Source: Daejeonella lutea
GTDB taxonomy: Bacteria > Bacteroidota > Bacteroidia > Sphingobacteriales > Sphingobacteriaceae
DNA: 64,000 bases
Reading direction: 5' to 3'
Assembly (NCBI RefSeq): GCF_900168015.1
Contig: NZ_FUYR01000001.1
Span: forward strand, 1,300,943-1,364,942
The stretch's first letter is position 1. Every line of letters begins with the position of its first letter. The position numbers were made by a program, and so were the translations under genes. Shown piece after piece: positions 8,812-18,138 of the stretch. The notes under the pieces are model-generated. The model worked only from the letters and a program-made list of their open reading frames with translations. It was not told where the DNA came from and did no database searches.

Positions 8812-9816
8812 ATGAATTACACTTTTTTTATCGGTATTGATGTGTCCAAAAACACACTTGACTTTGCAGTATCTGAAGGAAAGGAGCTGCTCTTACAAAC
8901 CACCATTTGTAATGAGCTTTCAGGAATCAGGGAGTTCTGGAACCAGCTGAAATCCATCAAGGCATTTCGCCTGGAGAAGACTATCTTCTGTTTGGAGCAT
9001 ACTGGTGTTTACAGTCAGCATATATTAAGCTTCCTGTATGGCAAAAAAGCAAATATATCCATGGAAGCATCTGTTCATATCAAACTGTCCGGTGGCTTAC
9101 AGCGAGGCAAGAATGACAGAATAGACGCTGTTAGAATAGCAGAGTACGCCTGCAAAAACAAGGAAACTCTTAAACTGTGGCATCCTAAAAGGGAAGTCAT
9201 CCAGCAACTTAAACATTTATCAGCTTTACGTTCCAGATTAATCAACGCAAGAAAACAATTGGCTGTAGCAATTAAAGAAATTGTGCCTTTTGAAAAAGCA
9301 GCTGCAGGAGAAATGAAGAAACTTTGCAAGCTGTCTCTAAAAGCATTAGATGCAGATATTAATCAGGTAGCCGAGAAACTGGATAGTGTGATTCAATCAG
9401 ATCCGGAGTTACAACGACTGTTTAAGGTTGTCACTTCTGTGGATGGTATCGGTAAGGTAACGGCAACAGAGATGATCATTACAACTAATGAATTCAAAGA
9501 CATTTCTGAACCTTCCAAGTTTGCTTGCTATTCTGGTGTAGCTCCATTTGAACATTCATCAGGAACCAGCTTGAGAGGCCGGCCCAGAGTGTCGCATAAG
9601 GCTAACAAAACGATGAAAAGTCTGCTGCACATGGCTGCCTTAACAGCGATTATTTATAATACTGATCTCAAAGCGTATTATCAAAGAAAGGTAGAAGAAA
9701 GGAAAAGCAAAATGTCAGTCATTAATGCTGTTAGAAACAAACTTATATGGCGAGTATTCGCATGTGTTAGAAATAATAAACTATATCAGAAAAATTGTGA
9801 AATAACACTTGCATAG
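8812..9816 (+). CDS. IS110-family transposase (DEDD recombinase)
   Basis: A 334-residue protein of the size usual for IS110. The N-terminal RuvC-like domain shows the acidic residues in FIGIDVSKNTLDFA, CLEHTGVYSQ and GKNDRIDAVRIAEYA. A coiled-coil linker (about 120-190) follows, then the Tnp-IS116/IS110/IS902 domain with VDGIGKVTATEMI and CYSGVAPFEHSSGTSLRG, where the catalytic serine is expected in HSSGTS. It should recombine target and donor DNA guided by the RNA encoded just upstream. The frame is intact, so the element may still be active. Confidence 0.95.
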   Translation: MNYTFFIGIDVSKNTLDFAVSEGKELLLQTTICNELSGIREFWNQLKSIKAFRLEKTIFCLEHTGVYSQHILSFLYGKKANISMEASVHIKLSGGLQRGKNDRIDAVRIAEYACKNKETLKLWHPKREVIQQLKHLSALRSRLINARKQLAVAIKEIVPFEKAAAGEMKKLCKLSLKALDADINQVAEKLDSVIQSDPELQRLFKVVTSVDGIGKVTATEMIITTNEFKDISEPSKFACYSGVAPFEHSSGTSLRGRPRVSHKANKTMKSLLHMAALTAIIYNTDLKAYYQRKVEERKSKMSVINAVRNKLIWRVFACVRNNKLYQKNCEITLA

Positions 9817-9819
9817 ACC

Positions 9820-10293
9820 ATAGAAATCGCAGTGGTCATTAACTTATTAGCATTCATGCAGTACTCATATATTAAGAAGGAGGTAGAAACTCGAGATTAT
9901 GATGATATTGCCCTCCATTGGAATAAGGATGTTAACGTTCCATTTCCTGTTTTGGATCTTCCTGACGTCTTGAATTTTAGATCTATTTTCACTGGAATAA
10001 CTGAGAGGCAAAAATATTTTATTATTATTTTAATCGGGCTAGTGAGCTTTAGCTATTTGCTAGGCAGACGAGAGGCTTATTCCAAAACAGTTTACGAAGT
10101 ATCAGTAGAGAGAAAAAACTTTATCCTTTTGAGAAAATACGGGGATGATCTAATTTTTAAGAATTATGATCCTAAAACAAAGAAATTGGGGAACAACTTA
10201 GTCCTTTTTAAGATAGGTAGCTCGGATGCTAACACATTTACAACTAGGCATGTAGGGCCGTTAAGTTATTTTTATAATATACGTCGAGAATGA
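9820..10293 (+). pseudogene. Membrane protein, C-terminal part, separated by the IS110-family element
   Basis: In the frame that continues the upstream fragment this reads IEIAVVINLLAFMQ, a hydrophobic stretch that completes the membrane segment cut by the insertion. A cytoplasmic loop, another membrane span (YFIIILIGLVSFSYLLG) and a soluble tail of about 75 residues follow. A GTG at 9832 could start an isolated fragment, but nothing suggests that it is used. No known domain was recognised in the tail. Confidence 0.75.
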
Positions 10294-10360
10294 ATAGATT
10301 CATTAGTCACGACAATGCCATCACGAATACCACTATTATCTCGGTCTTCAATCAACTATT

Positions 10361-10858
10361 ATGAGGAAAATAATTTTTAACTTCTTAGGTGATTCCGATT
10401 TGGACTTATCTTCATATGAATCCATCAAAGATTTGCTAATACCCTATGAAGTTATCAAATGTGATTCTACTGAAGTAATTTTTGAGACTCTTAATCAAGT
10501 TAACACGGACAACGAATCTTTAATGTTAACGTTTCTTGGACATGGCGCAAATGAAGATGGGCTTGTATCCTATCAGGTTGAAAATCGACTTCTATTATTA
10601 TTTGAGGATTTGCTTCCCGAGGTTAACACATTAAGGACGAATAACCCTGTTATATTAAATTTAGTAGCCAATTGCAATAGTTACAGATGTGAAGGCTATT
10701 TGTCGCCCGATAATAGAATTGATAACATCTGGGTGACGACGACCCATACCGATTCCATATCCCGCGCATTGGTAGCAATCCGTGCGGAAACTTTTGACTT
10801 TTTCTTAGAGGATCTTGAAGATGACAGTGAACGCGCTCGCTATAGGTTAATCAGCTAG
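10361..10858 (+). CDS. Small caspase-fold (clan CD) protease candidate
   Basis: A 165-residue protein with the layout of a caspase-like catalytic core. A hydrophobic strand ends in a histidine at LMLTFLGHGANEDG (H61), and a second strand ends in a cysteine at VILNLVANCNSYRC (C105). The His-Gly and x-x-Cys endings and the 44-residue spacing fit the caspase/CHAT superfamily; the protein is shorter than most and lacks an extra sensor domain. It follows the interrupted membrane-protein gene by 67 nt. Membrane protein plus caspase-like protease pairs are plausible abortive-infection modules. The family call rests on the two motifs alone. Confidence 0.5.
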   Translation: MRKIIFNFLGDSDLDLSSYESIKDLLIPYEVIKCDSTEVIFETLNQVNTDNESLMLTFLGHGANEDGLVSYQVENRLLLLFEDLLPEVNTLRTNNPVILNLVANCNSYRCEGYLSPDNRIDNIWVTTTHTDSISRALVAIRAETFDFFLEDLEDDSERARYRLIS

Positions 10859-10875
10859 ACTAAGTTCACCCCTTT

Positions 10876-11034
10876 TTATCGCACAAAGTCACGTTCATGA
10901 CCTCCATCATCTACTATTGGTAATGAGTAGCCAGAAGATATAGCAGAGCCTGGATAACGGTCAACCAGGAGCTCGCCACAGGGGTTTAAATATAATCCTT
11001 GCAAGAGATGACCCCTGGCATGTTCCCTTGTCCA
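10876..11034 (-). pseudogene. Short coding-like remnant between the caspase candidate and the OLD gene
   Basis: On the minus strand a frame stays open for about 50 codons and reads like protein: GLYLNPCGELLVDRYPG then SAISSGYSLPIVDDGG, ending in a TAA at 10878-10876. It has no ATG start (only an internal TTG) and lies alone in a 220-bp gap. It looks like the C-terminal end of a lost gene; I do not recognise the family. Confidence 0.3.
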
Positions 11035-11079
11035 GTATTATACCGTAGCGATGGCTGGTGAATTGTATGCTATAGATTC

Positions 11080-13083
11080 TTATGCAGGGAACGCGATTAA
11101 CAAGATTTCACTAGCTAAATTTTTTAACTCTTTGAATCCCTCAGTCTTCTGCCAACTGTCATAGTTGACCTCGTTTAAAAGGACTATAACATTATCTAAA
11201 TCCTTTTTTCGATACCCCTCAGGAAAATAGTTTTCTATGTCCCCTTGTATCAACAGGAAAACATTACTTTTTTTCTGTTCCAAAGCAAATTTCAACAACA
11301 ACGCTTCCTCCTCTGGTGTTAGCGACGGTTTCAATTTCGTCCTAAAGCTTTTGATATAATCAACGAAAAGCTTCAGCTCTTCAGTTGATCCTGAGAGGAT
11401 AGCCTCATCAAGGAGATCAATCAATTTTGGAGCGTCCTTGCTATCCGGATTTTTCATAGCAAATCTATCCACCTTACTTTTGTCAACCAGAAACAGCCCC
11501 TTGATTTCAGGAGTGCCGACCTGATTAATATAATCTAAGTCAGCAATAAAAAAGTGCGGTACTTTGAGTGAAGATAAAAATTCAGAATATTTTCCATGGT
11601 TATTTTTTCCTCCAATATCTACTATTTCAACGACTTGCAAAAGTTTCCTTTCATTCACGACTTCCAAAACAATTTTCTGAAAAACTATCCTGTCGGTCAC
11701 GCCTTCTACTAGTATAACAAGATCTGCAAAGAATATTTTCTCGTTGTTTGTACTATTTACGATATGAAGCAGGTCTTTTATTTTTAATGACGATTTATCT
11801 CGTAATAATAAGGCTTTGCTTGTTCCATCCTCCTTGAACAACCTCACTAAATGTTTTAAAGATCTTTCCTGAATAAAAATCGATGAATGGGTCGAAATTA
11901 TAAATTGGTTACCTGTTAACTTAGAAATCTCAAAAAACAAATCTAACAGGAGGTTCTGCCAACGAGGATGAAGATGCAACTCCGGTTCATCGATCATAAT
12001 CAGACCGTTTTTTATATTGAGGGCAAATATCCCAAATAAGTAATTTAAAATTTCTTTCTCTCCTGAACTAGCTTGTGATAGCAATAGCCTCTGGCCATCT
12101 TTCAATAAAGTTATTTCATAAATATTGCGATTGGGGTCCTTTAATTCTAACTTCCAGTCATAGCCCAATCTGTTAAGAAATTCAGTCATCAGCAGTACTT
12201 CATCGTCCTTTTTCCAGGCTTCATCAAATGCTGTCGACGCTGATTGGCTTTCATATCTGCGTCTTTTTGCAGCGAAATATATAGATGCAATGGAAATTAA
12301 AGATGTGTTGCTTTTCGAATTCCATGTGTGTACCTCTTGCAAGGCTTGATTAAATGATCGTTGAGACAAGTTTGCTTGCAAGCTCTCCGGTGATGACATT
12401 CCGCGGTAAGGACTAAAAAACAAAAAGTTTGGCTTTAGAGCGATGGAGTCATGATCTTTAAAAAGTATAAGGGCCATCTCAAAGAATTGCAGATAGTTCA
12501 GGATAATCTCCTCTTCGACTGACAATGCATGATCGTTTGCTACTCCTATTGGCGCTCCGGGAAAGGGATGCTGGTGGGTAGAATCACCTAGCAGCACATA
12601 ATCTTCGATAGTGTATGAAACGGAGGAACCTGCTTTTAAGTTATCTATATTCCAGCTCGATGTGTCATAAACGTGCGAGAAATGAGAAGAATTTTCAAAC
12701 TCATCTAGAATTTCAGTTACTAGAGGGGAATTATCCTTCAGTAATTGAATGTTTTTAAGATCGTCTTCACTTATAATAAATTTAAAAACGAGCTTCATCG
12801 GATCGCCCGGACGCTGGATATTTTTTTCAAGTTCAGTCCGAACTTGGTCGATGTTGTGATTTTGACTAATACTTTTGCGTCCAATTGCATTGCCGGGCAT
12901 GTTATCAGAAATGCTTGCCGGCTTTAGAAAGTAAGTCTTCAAACAAAGTGTTATAATATCCAGCAAATTGCTTTTGCCACTTCCATTTGGGCCAATTAAG
13001 ATATTGAAATCTGTATTGAAATCTAATTCTGTTTTGTCGCGAAAGCTTTTGACGTTTTCAATATAAAGGCTATTTAGTTTCAT
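11080..13083 (-). CDS. OLD-family ATPase with TOPRIM nuclease domain
   Basis: A 667-residue protein with an N-terminal ABC-type ATPase and a C-terminal TOPRIM domain, the arrangement of overcoming-lysogenization-defect (OLD) nucleases. Walker A is LIGPNGSGKSN near residue 32, the signature is SSGEKEILNYLFG, Walker B is LIMIDEPELHLHP and the switch is ISTHSSIF. The TOPRIM part has the glutamate in LVEGVTDR and the acidic pair in FIADLDY. No UvrD-like helicase gene is next to it, so it is not a Gabija pair. Its ATG overlaps by ATGA the stop of a frame that continues the upstream coiled-coil gene, which shows translational coupling with that gene. Confidence 0.85.
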   Translation of the reverse strand: MKLNSLYIENVKSFRDKTELDFNTDFNILIGPNGSGKSNLLDIITLCLKTYFLKPASISDNMPGNAIGRKSISQNHNIDQVRTELEKNIQRPGDPMKLVFKFIISEDDLKNIQLLKDNSPLVTEILDEFENSSHFSHVYDTSSWNIDNLKAGSSVSYTIEDYVLLGDSTHQHPFPGAPIGVANDHALSVEEEIILNYLQFFEMALILFKDHDSIALKPNFLFFSPYRGMSSPESLQANLSQRSFNQALQEVHTWNSKSNTSLISIASIYFAAKRRRYESQSASTAFDEAWKKDDEVLLMTEFLNRLGYDWKLELKDPNRNIYEITLLKDGQRLLLSQASSGEKEILNYLFGIFALNIKNGLIMIDEPELHLHPRWQNLLLDLFFEISKLTGNQFIISTHSSIFIQERSLKHLVRLFKEDGTSKALLLRDKSSLKIKDLLHIVNSTNNEKIFFADLVILVEGVTDRIVFQKIVLEVVNERKLLQVVEIVDIGGKNNHGKYSEFLSSLKVPHFFIADLDYINQVGTPEIKGLFLVDKSKVDRFAMKNPDSKDAPKLIDLLDEAILSGSTEELKLFVDYIKSFRTKLKPSLTPEEEALLLKFALEQKKSNVFLLIQGDIENYFPEGYRKKDLDNVIVLLNEVNYDSWQKTEGFKELKNLASEILLIAFPA

Positions 13084-13215
13084 TCAGTAATTTTTAAATA
13101 ATTTGTATGTTTGGTGCTATTGAAATTACTCGCCCCAACATCATCTTCTGTGAGAAATTGGATTGGAGGGTTGAGATTATCAGCTATTCGTTTAACGAGT
13201 ATTATCGGCTCGTCA
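13080..13215 (-). other. Frameshifted C-terminal tail of the coiled-coil gene, coupled to the OLD gene
   Basis: After the TGA at 13215-13213 the +1 frame is open for 44 more codons with protein-like content (DEPIILVKRIADNLNPPIQF and so on). It ends in a TGA that overlaps the ATG of the OLD gene as ATGA. This frame has no start codon of its own, so it is best read as the original C-terminus of the upstream gene, shifted by one base. The local sequence AGT TGA C resembles a slow stop context, so programmed +1 shifting cannot be ruled out, but a simple one-base indel explains it too. Confidence 0.6.
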
Positions 13216-14481
13216 ACTTACACTACTTGTTGCCGCCGTCACTGCTTTAGAAATAGTATCAGTCACTCTCTTTTCCATTTCAAATTGAAGCTTCGCCAAT
13301 TTCAATTTTACTCGGTAATCATCTGCTGAATACGGCTCCGAATAGATTTTCTGAAATCCTTCGAGAATAAACTCGAGGATTTGATTTGTTCTTTCCGGAG
13401 TATTGAATTTATCGTGGTTGGCTAAAAGTTCCAGGTGATGTTTAATGGACATAGCCAGGGTGGTTTTGAAAGTGTATTTATCATACAATGCCCTGGTTTG
13501 TGAATATTGTGTGGAACAGAAGTATAAATAGAATATAATTGGCGACGTGATTAAGAAGCGAATGTAAAAGTTTACATCAAACGTATGATTTTCCAGATCC
13601 CATTTGTATGCCCAAAGCTGCAGCACGAACATAGCCACGATAAAAATCAAAAGCACGAGTGACGTAATGAATATCCTTGACTCCCATTTGTTTAAAAGGA
13701 GTTTAAAATTAGCCCTTCCACGATCAAAATCACCGCTCATTCCTGTCTCGGCTGCCAGTCCATAAATCTCCCTTATATCTGCTAAAAGAGTTGTGCCTTC
13801 TGCCCTGTATTTTGAGATATCTTGTAGCGCAGCCTCAGAGCTTATCAACAGACCTGCAATTCTCTTCTCTCTTTCGTGGCTCTTTGATTGAAGGCTTTCA
13901 ATTTTCTCAACGGTTTTAGTAACCTCTTTTTCTACCGCCAGGATGTTTTTTTGCGAACTATCTACTTTTCCTTGATTTGTAGTAAGACTCTCCGATAACT
14001 TACGTAACCCCACGTCTATAGCATTCAATTCCTTACTTTTCCGCCTCAGTTCAATTGCGTAGTCTCGAACTTCCCCATATTGTTTCTTAGCAGCCTCCTG
14101 GAGGTTGAGAATCTCAGTTTTGGAACTAGTTGCAAATTTTACAACAGAACTTAGTCCTGTTGACTTATCTGTAATTTGATTAAATATTGGCAAGTATTTT
14201 TTGTCGTGAAATTCGTTAACCTGTTTTAGTATTCGCGTAACTGAGTCGCGGTCTTTACGAAATTTCTCGATAGTTCGATTAGTAGTGCCAATGAGCCTGG
14301 TAAGATTTTGATTTGATTCTTTGCCGGCATTATAGGTAGCCAAGTTTTCTTTTAAAAGCTCTCTTGATTTTACAACATTTTCTTCTGCGACTTGGGTAAT
14401 TCGTAAAATATCCTCAACCAGCCGTACTGCCTCGTCTCTCTTTTGCTTTATTGTATCTTTGGATGCCATCGTAAAAAACAA
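13213..14481 (-). CDS. Coiled-coil protein with two transmembrane segments
   Basis: A 422-residue protein. Residues 1-245 are highly charged and helical with long coiled-coil character. Two membrane spans follow at about 275-296 (FITSLVLLIFIVAMFVLQL) and 307-328 (FYIRFLITSPIIFYLYFC), then a helical cytoplasmic tail. It lies between a small-protein gene (gap 3 nt) and the OLD gene, so the three form one unit. The tail probably runs on in the +1 frame to 13080, which would give about 466 residues. A membrane-effector role activated by the OLD ATPase is a reasonable inference; no known family was recognised. Confidence 0.7.
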   Translation of the reverse strand: MFFTMASKDTIKQKRDEAVRLVEDILRITQVAEENVVKSRELLKENLATYNAGKESNQNLTRLIGTTNRTIEKFRKDRDSVTRILKQVNEFHDKKYLPIFNQITDKSTGLSSVVKFATSSKTEILNLQEAAKKQYGEVRDYAIELRRKSKELNAIDVGLRKLSESLTTNQGKVDSSQKNILAVEKEVTKTVEKIESLQSKSHEREKRIAGLLISSEAALQDISKYRAEGTTLLADIREIYGLAAETGMSGDFDRGRANFKLLLNKWESRIFITSLVLLIFIVAMFVLQLWAYKWDLENHTFDVNFYIRFLITSPIIFYLYFCSTQYSQTRALYDKYTFKTTLAMSIKHHLELLANHDKFNTPERTNQILEFILEGFQKIYSEPYSADDYRVKLKLAKLQFEMEKRVTDTISKAVTAATSSVS

Positions 14482-14484
14482 ATG

Positions 14485-14763
14485 TTATATCTTAAAATTT
14501 TGAGCAAGATCTTTCCTCCAGAAAGCGTGCGATTTACCTTTTTCTTTATGGTCCTTTAAGTAAGCTTCTAACCTTTGAAATGTCTTTTTGAGTTTCCAAT
14601 TATTAGCACTCATATACCTATTAATAAAATAAACCATCTCATAAGATTCGTTCCTGTTCAGCATAGTGCTGTCAGGTTTACCAGTTAGCCTCGGGTCATC
14701 GTCCGGCCAAGCTGTGTGTTTATAACCCGGATAAGCCAGGTCTTCTTTTGTAAAATTTGCCAT
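14485..14763 (-). CDS. Small hypothetical protein, first gene of the OLD operon
   Basis: A 92-residue soluble, charged protein without a recognised domain. It has a proline-rich N-terminal part (DLAYPGYKHTAWPDDDPR) and a helical C-terminal half with several aromatic residues. The start is an ATG, and the stop lies 3 nt before the start of the two-TM coiled-coil gene, so the genes are co-transcribed. Such small first genes in defence operons often encode sensors or antitoxin-like partners, but nothing in the sequence shows that here. Confidence 0.6.
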   Translation of the reverse strand: MANFTKEDLAYPGYKHTAWPDDDPRLTGKPDSTMLNRNESYEMVYFINRYMSANNWKLKKTFQRLEAYLKDHKEKGKSHAFWRKDLAQNFKI

Positions 14764-15190
14764 ATAGGATTTTATGTTGAGAAACTTGATATGAAGACAA
14801 ATGCTTCGTGATAGACCGAGGTCTAGCTAAAGACTAAGTTGAGCCGTGATTGGCTGAACATCTTACGGGAAGAGTATCCATATGTGAGAGTGTTAGTTAG
14901 ATGAATGTAACTAGAACAATTGAGCAAAGCAAAAAAAATAAATCTTATTTGATTGATTTACAGATATTTAATTGATTTAAGAAAAATTTTCATTCGACAA
15001 TTCCAGAGTTCGTATAGGTATTAAGCCATTTGTTCTATCTGAAAGCGTTGTTTGCGTAACTTGGGGTTTAGCTTCAAGATTGGAGGCTGAAGAAACCGTA
15101 TAAATGAAAAAAACAATTAAGTTTACTAGTGACATAAAAGCAATACACCCTTTGTCCGTTCGAGCGAAAGTTTAAACAACGAATCGACCT
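14764..15190. other. Intergenic region without a recognisable gene
   Basis: 427 bp separate the divergent OLD operon and the MG2-domain gene. The A/T-rich stretch around 14920-14990 could hold promoters. A 23-codon frame at 15103-15174 and an unstarted 35-codon frame before it are open, but neither has supporting features. No inverted repeats or remnants were recognised. Confidence 0.5.
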
Positions 15191-17011
15191 ATGAGAATTT
15201 CCATGTTATTTATTCTTGTTATTTTCTGCATAATTGGATCACCCAATTCCTTGTGGGGGATGGCGGAAATATCGGGAGATTTGGAATTTAATCTGGACAC
15301 CCTTCAATCGCCTAACCCGGTCGAAAAAATCCACGTTCATTTTGACCGCGCGCACTATTCAGCCGGCGATACCATGTGGTTCAAAAGCTATCTCGTACAG
15401 CGATCGAACCAATTGACAGAGAATAGCAGGGTTATGTATATCGACCTTATTAACTCAAGCGGTAAGACCATTCAGTCGACGAAAATCCCGGTCGAGGCAG
15501 GTTTAGGATGGGGACATATAGCTCTTGACGCGGGGCTTCCGGGCGGGGTTTACCGAATCCTTGCTTATACTAACTGGATGAAAAATTATGGCGAGGAAAG
15601 TTTTTTCACCAAGACGATTAATGTCAGCGATCTCACCGGCAAGCGAGTCGTAGTAACGAATAGGGTTTTGAATAGTGACAACAAGAAAAGCGCTAACGTA
15701 ACGGTACAGAATATTGATGGAAGCCCTCTTGCACAAACAACCGTTAAGTATACTATCACACTTAGGGATGGCAAATTAGTAAAAGGTGATTCGAGAACCG
15801 ATTCTCAAGGTAAGCTGCAAATTCCTCTAAACGACAATTCGGCTGATCTGGATCTGACTTTGGATATGGAAACTGGACCGGTAGTAAGGAATTTTCATTT
15901 ACCGGTGAATGATGATGTCTTTGATGCCCAATTTTTTCCCGAGGGTGGCGGCCTGGTAACAGGCCTAGCTAGCCGTATTGGTGTGAAAGTCACGGGCGCT
16001 GATGGTTTACCGAGGGAGGCTACCGGATATATTATCAACCAACAACAATCTCACATTGCTTCCTTCAATACCGAATTTGGCGGGATGGGTGTTTTTGGGC
16101 TTAATCCGCAGGCTGGGGAACAATACACAGCAGTCGTACAAACAAAAGGCAATCAGACCCAAAAATTCACTATTCCAGCTGCTGCTTCCAGCGGCTATGT
16201 GATGACAATTTCGTCAGACTCATTAAACTTCATTGCCCGAATTAAAAGCAGTCCGGACAAAGTTGGTTCAGCAGTAACTTTGCAAGTTAGTGCTGGCGGT
16301 AGGGAGATAATTAATATTCGCGAAAAGGCAGTATTACCCCAACTGGTTATCAGAATTCTCAAAGCTGAACTTCCGGCAGGGGTCAACAGAGTTACTTTGA
16401 TGGCTTCAGAATCTCTGCCGGTGGCTGAACGATTGATATTCGTGGATCAACTTAAAAGTCTGTCGGCCGCGCTGGGCGAGGATCGTGAGAGCTTCCCGAT
16501 TAAAAACGAGATTAAAAGCACCTTGAAAGCAAACGATGCGAGTGGCAAACCTGCGCTTGGCAGCTTTTCATTGGCAATAACGGACGAGGATCGTGTTATG
16601 CATCAGGAAGAGTCGGAAGTGACCATACTTTCAAACCTTTTGTTAACATCTGAGATAAAAGGAAACATCGAAAATCCCAACTATTATTTCATTAACGTGG
16701 ATGGTAATAAAAGGCGGGAGTTAGATAATTTACTACTGACACAAGGCTGGCGGAGATTTAACATGATAGCAAAGGCCATACCGGCACCTTATGAAGCTGA
16801 GAAAGGCTTACGCGTCAGCGGAAAAGTCCTCACACCCTTAAACTCCCCTGCCCCATCCTCTATAGTAAATCTGATTGTCGGTGATGGCTCACATGGAATT
16901 TTTACCAGTAAGACCAATGAGAAAGGTGGATTTGTATTTGACAGCCTTTATTTCGAAGGGCCGAATACTCTCAGACTAACAGCTTCGAATAATAGGGCAA
17001 ATCTAACGTAA
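15191..17011 (+). pseudogene. MG2-domain / TonB-plug surface protein, 5' part (frameshifted)
   Basis: A signal peptide (MRISMLFILVIFCIIGSPNS) is followed by an alpha-2-macroglobulin MG2-like domain (IHVHFDRAHYSAGDTMWFKSYL) and a carboxypeptidase-regulatory-like repeat near the end. Homologues in Bacteroidota continue without break into a TonB plug domain, encoded here by the next frame. The break lies in a GGG run at 16995-16997: adding one G turns the reading into GKSNVNIVPDTTSHQ and joins the next frame, giving about 870 residues. The gene is therefore either a recent pseudogene or carries a homopolymer sequencing error. Such proteins sit in the outer membrane or periplasm; their substrates are mostly unknown. 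Confidence 0.8.
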
Positions 17012-17016
17012 ACATA

Positions 17017-17802
17017 GTGCCTGACACAACAAGCCATCAACGCGTTTTTGCGCCCCAGGTACAAAAAGAATATGCATTACAGCAGATACCTGACAGCGCA
17101 ATATTAGCACTCACTGACGAAGCTGAAGTGAATCGCCTGCTTCGCGTTGCGCAGATCGAAAAGATGCAGTTACTGGATGAAGTGAAGGTTAGCGCCCAAA
17201 GAGTAAATGAAATTAACGACTCAAAAAACATCAATACGACACCTGCAATATATACCTTACCGGAAAAGCATTTTGAGCAATATTCCAATATGAGAGATGC
17301 CCTGGAATCAAAAATCCCGTCGCTGGTCTTTAACGGCAATTTGATGAAATTCCGGAATGATAGCATCTCGATATTCGTTGACGGTGTCCCCATGGACGCA
17401 GATTTTCGGGTACGGGATATCAATACAGCGGATGTTGCTGGCCTGGAGGTGCTCACAGGAGCCCAGTCTGCTCTTTATGGCCGAAAAGCTATACTGTTCG
17501 TAACGCTCAAAACCGGAATGACCAAGTCCTCAAGCTCAATGGGCCAGGCAAGCATTATGGTCAATGGATATAGCTTTAACCGCGAATTCTATTCACCGCG
17601 ATTTGACAAGCCTGTGCAAATCGAAGCGATTGATTACCGTAAAACCATTTACTGGAATCCTAATCTACTAACGCGCGAGGGACTTAGCCAGGAATTTAGT
17701 TTCTATACCGGAAATAAGCCAGGTCGGTACAGATTTGTAATAGAAGGGATAGATGAATTTGGGAATGTGTTTAGGAAGGTTTTTAGTCGGGAGATTCGGT
17801 GA
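17017..17802 (+). pseudogene. TonB-plug domain, 3' part of the same gene
   Basis: This 261-codon frame has no start of its own beyond a GTG. Its body is a TonB receptor plug domain: LDEVKVSAQRVNEI, then MRDALESKIPSLVFNG, FVDGVPMDADF and VAGLEVLTGAQSALYG. It matches the end of MG2/plug proteins and continues the preceding frame once one base is restored at 16995-16997. No beta-barrel follows, as is normal for this class, so it is not a transporter by itself. Confidence 0.8.
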
Positions 17803-17884
17803 TCGTGTGAAAGAACGTCCTAAACGGCATATTGAAAGATGCTATGGATAACTTTGCAGCGACAAAAAATCGATATGCAAGAAA

Positions 17885-17976
17885 ATAAGTTCCTAAACAC
17901 TCCCTGCTTGATAATTTCATTCGCTGCGAGCTGTCCGAGCCCGTTGGCGGATCCGATAATGAAATATTCTTGGCAT
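17885..17976 (-). pseudogene. Remnant of an SDR gene (first 30 codons)
   Basis: The minus strand starts ATGCCAAGAATATTT and, after a one-base shift, reads IIGSANGLGQLAANEIIKQG, the NAD-binding start of a short-chain dehydrogenase. It is nearly identical to the start of the intact SDR gene at 41117-41884, and the similarity extends into the upstream DNA (about 17976-18030). Only this 5' piece is left. It shows a past duplication of the SDR 5' region. Confidence 0.7.
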
Positions 17977-18138
17977 TTCACCACGATAAAGGTTTTGAAC
18001 TTATCCCTGCAATATATGCCCTATCCATTTTTTTAAAAATGGCTATTGCTTTTATATCATTATGTAAAAGATTGGAGGCAAATCCTGTTCTCTTACTCTT
18101 CTAACCCATGGGCATTAAACACCTCATTTGTATTGCAT

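Larger units (their letters stand above)
8519..9819 (+). mobile_element. IS110-family insertion sequence, about 1.3 kb
   Basis: The element carries one transposase gene, a long left non-coding end (about 290 nt) and a right end of only a few bases. It has no terminal inverted repeats, which is normal for IS110. The only repeat at the ends is ATAG (8515-8518 and 9820-9823). Excising the element with one ATAG rejoins the host gene in frame, so the ends are fixed to within about 4 nt. The long left end places it in the group where the bridge RNA lies upstream of the transposase, as in IS621, rather than in the IS1111 group. Confidence 0.88.

Noticed and set aside
8521-9819. IS element with terminal inverted repeats
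   Set aside because: No inverted repeats exist at the ends; this agrees with IS110 and rules out IS families that need them.
11080-13083. Gabija system
   Set aside because: There is no UvrD/PcrA-like helicase gene beside the OLD gene; the partners are a coiled-coil membrane protein and a small protein.
13080-13215. A separate small gene between the coiled-coil and OLD genes
   Set aside because: The 44-codon frame has no usable start codon and runs directly from the upstream stop, so it is better explained as a shifted tail.
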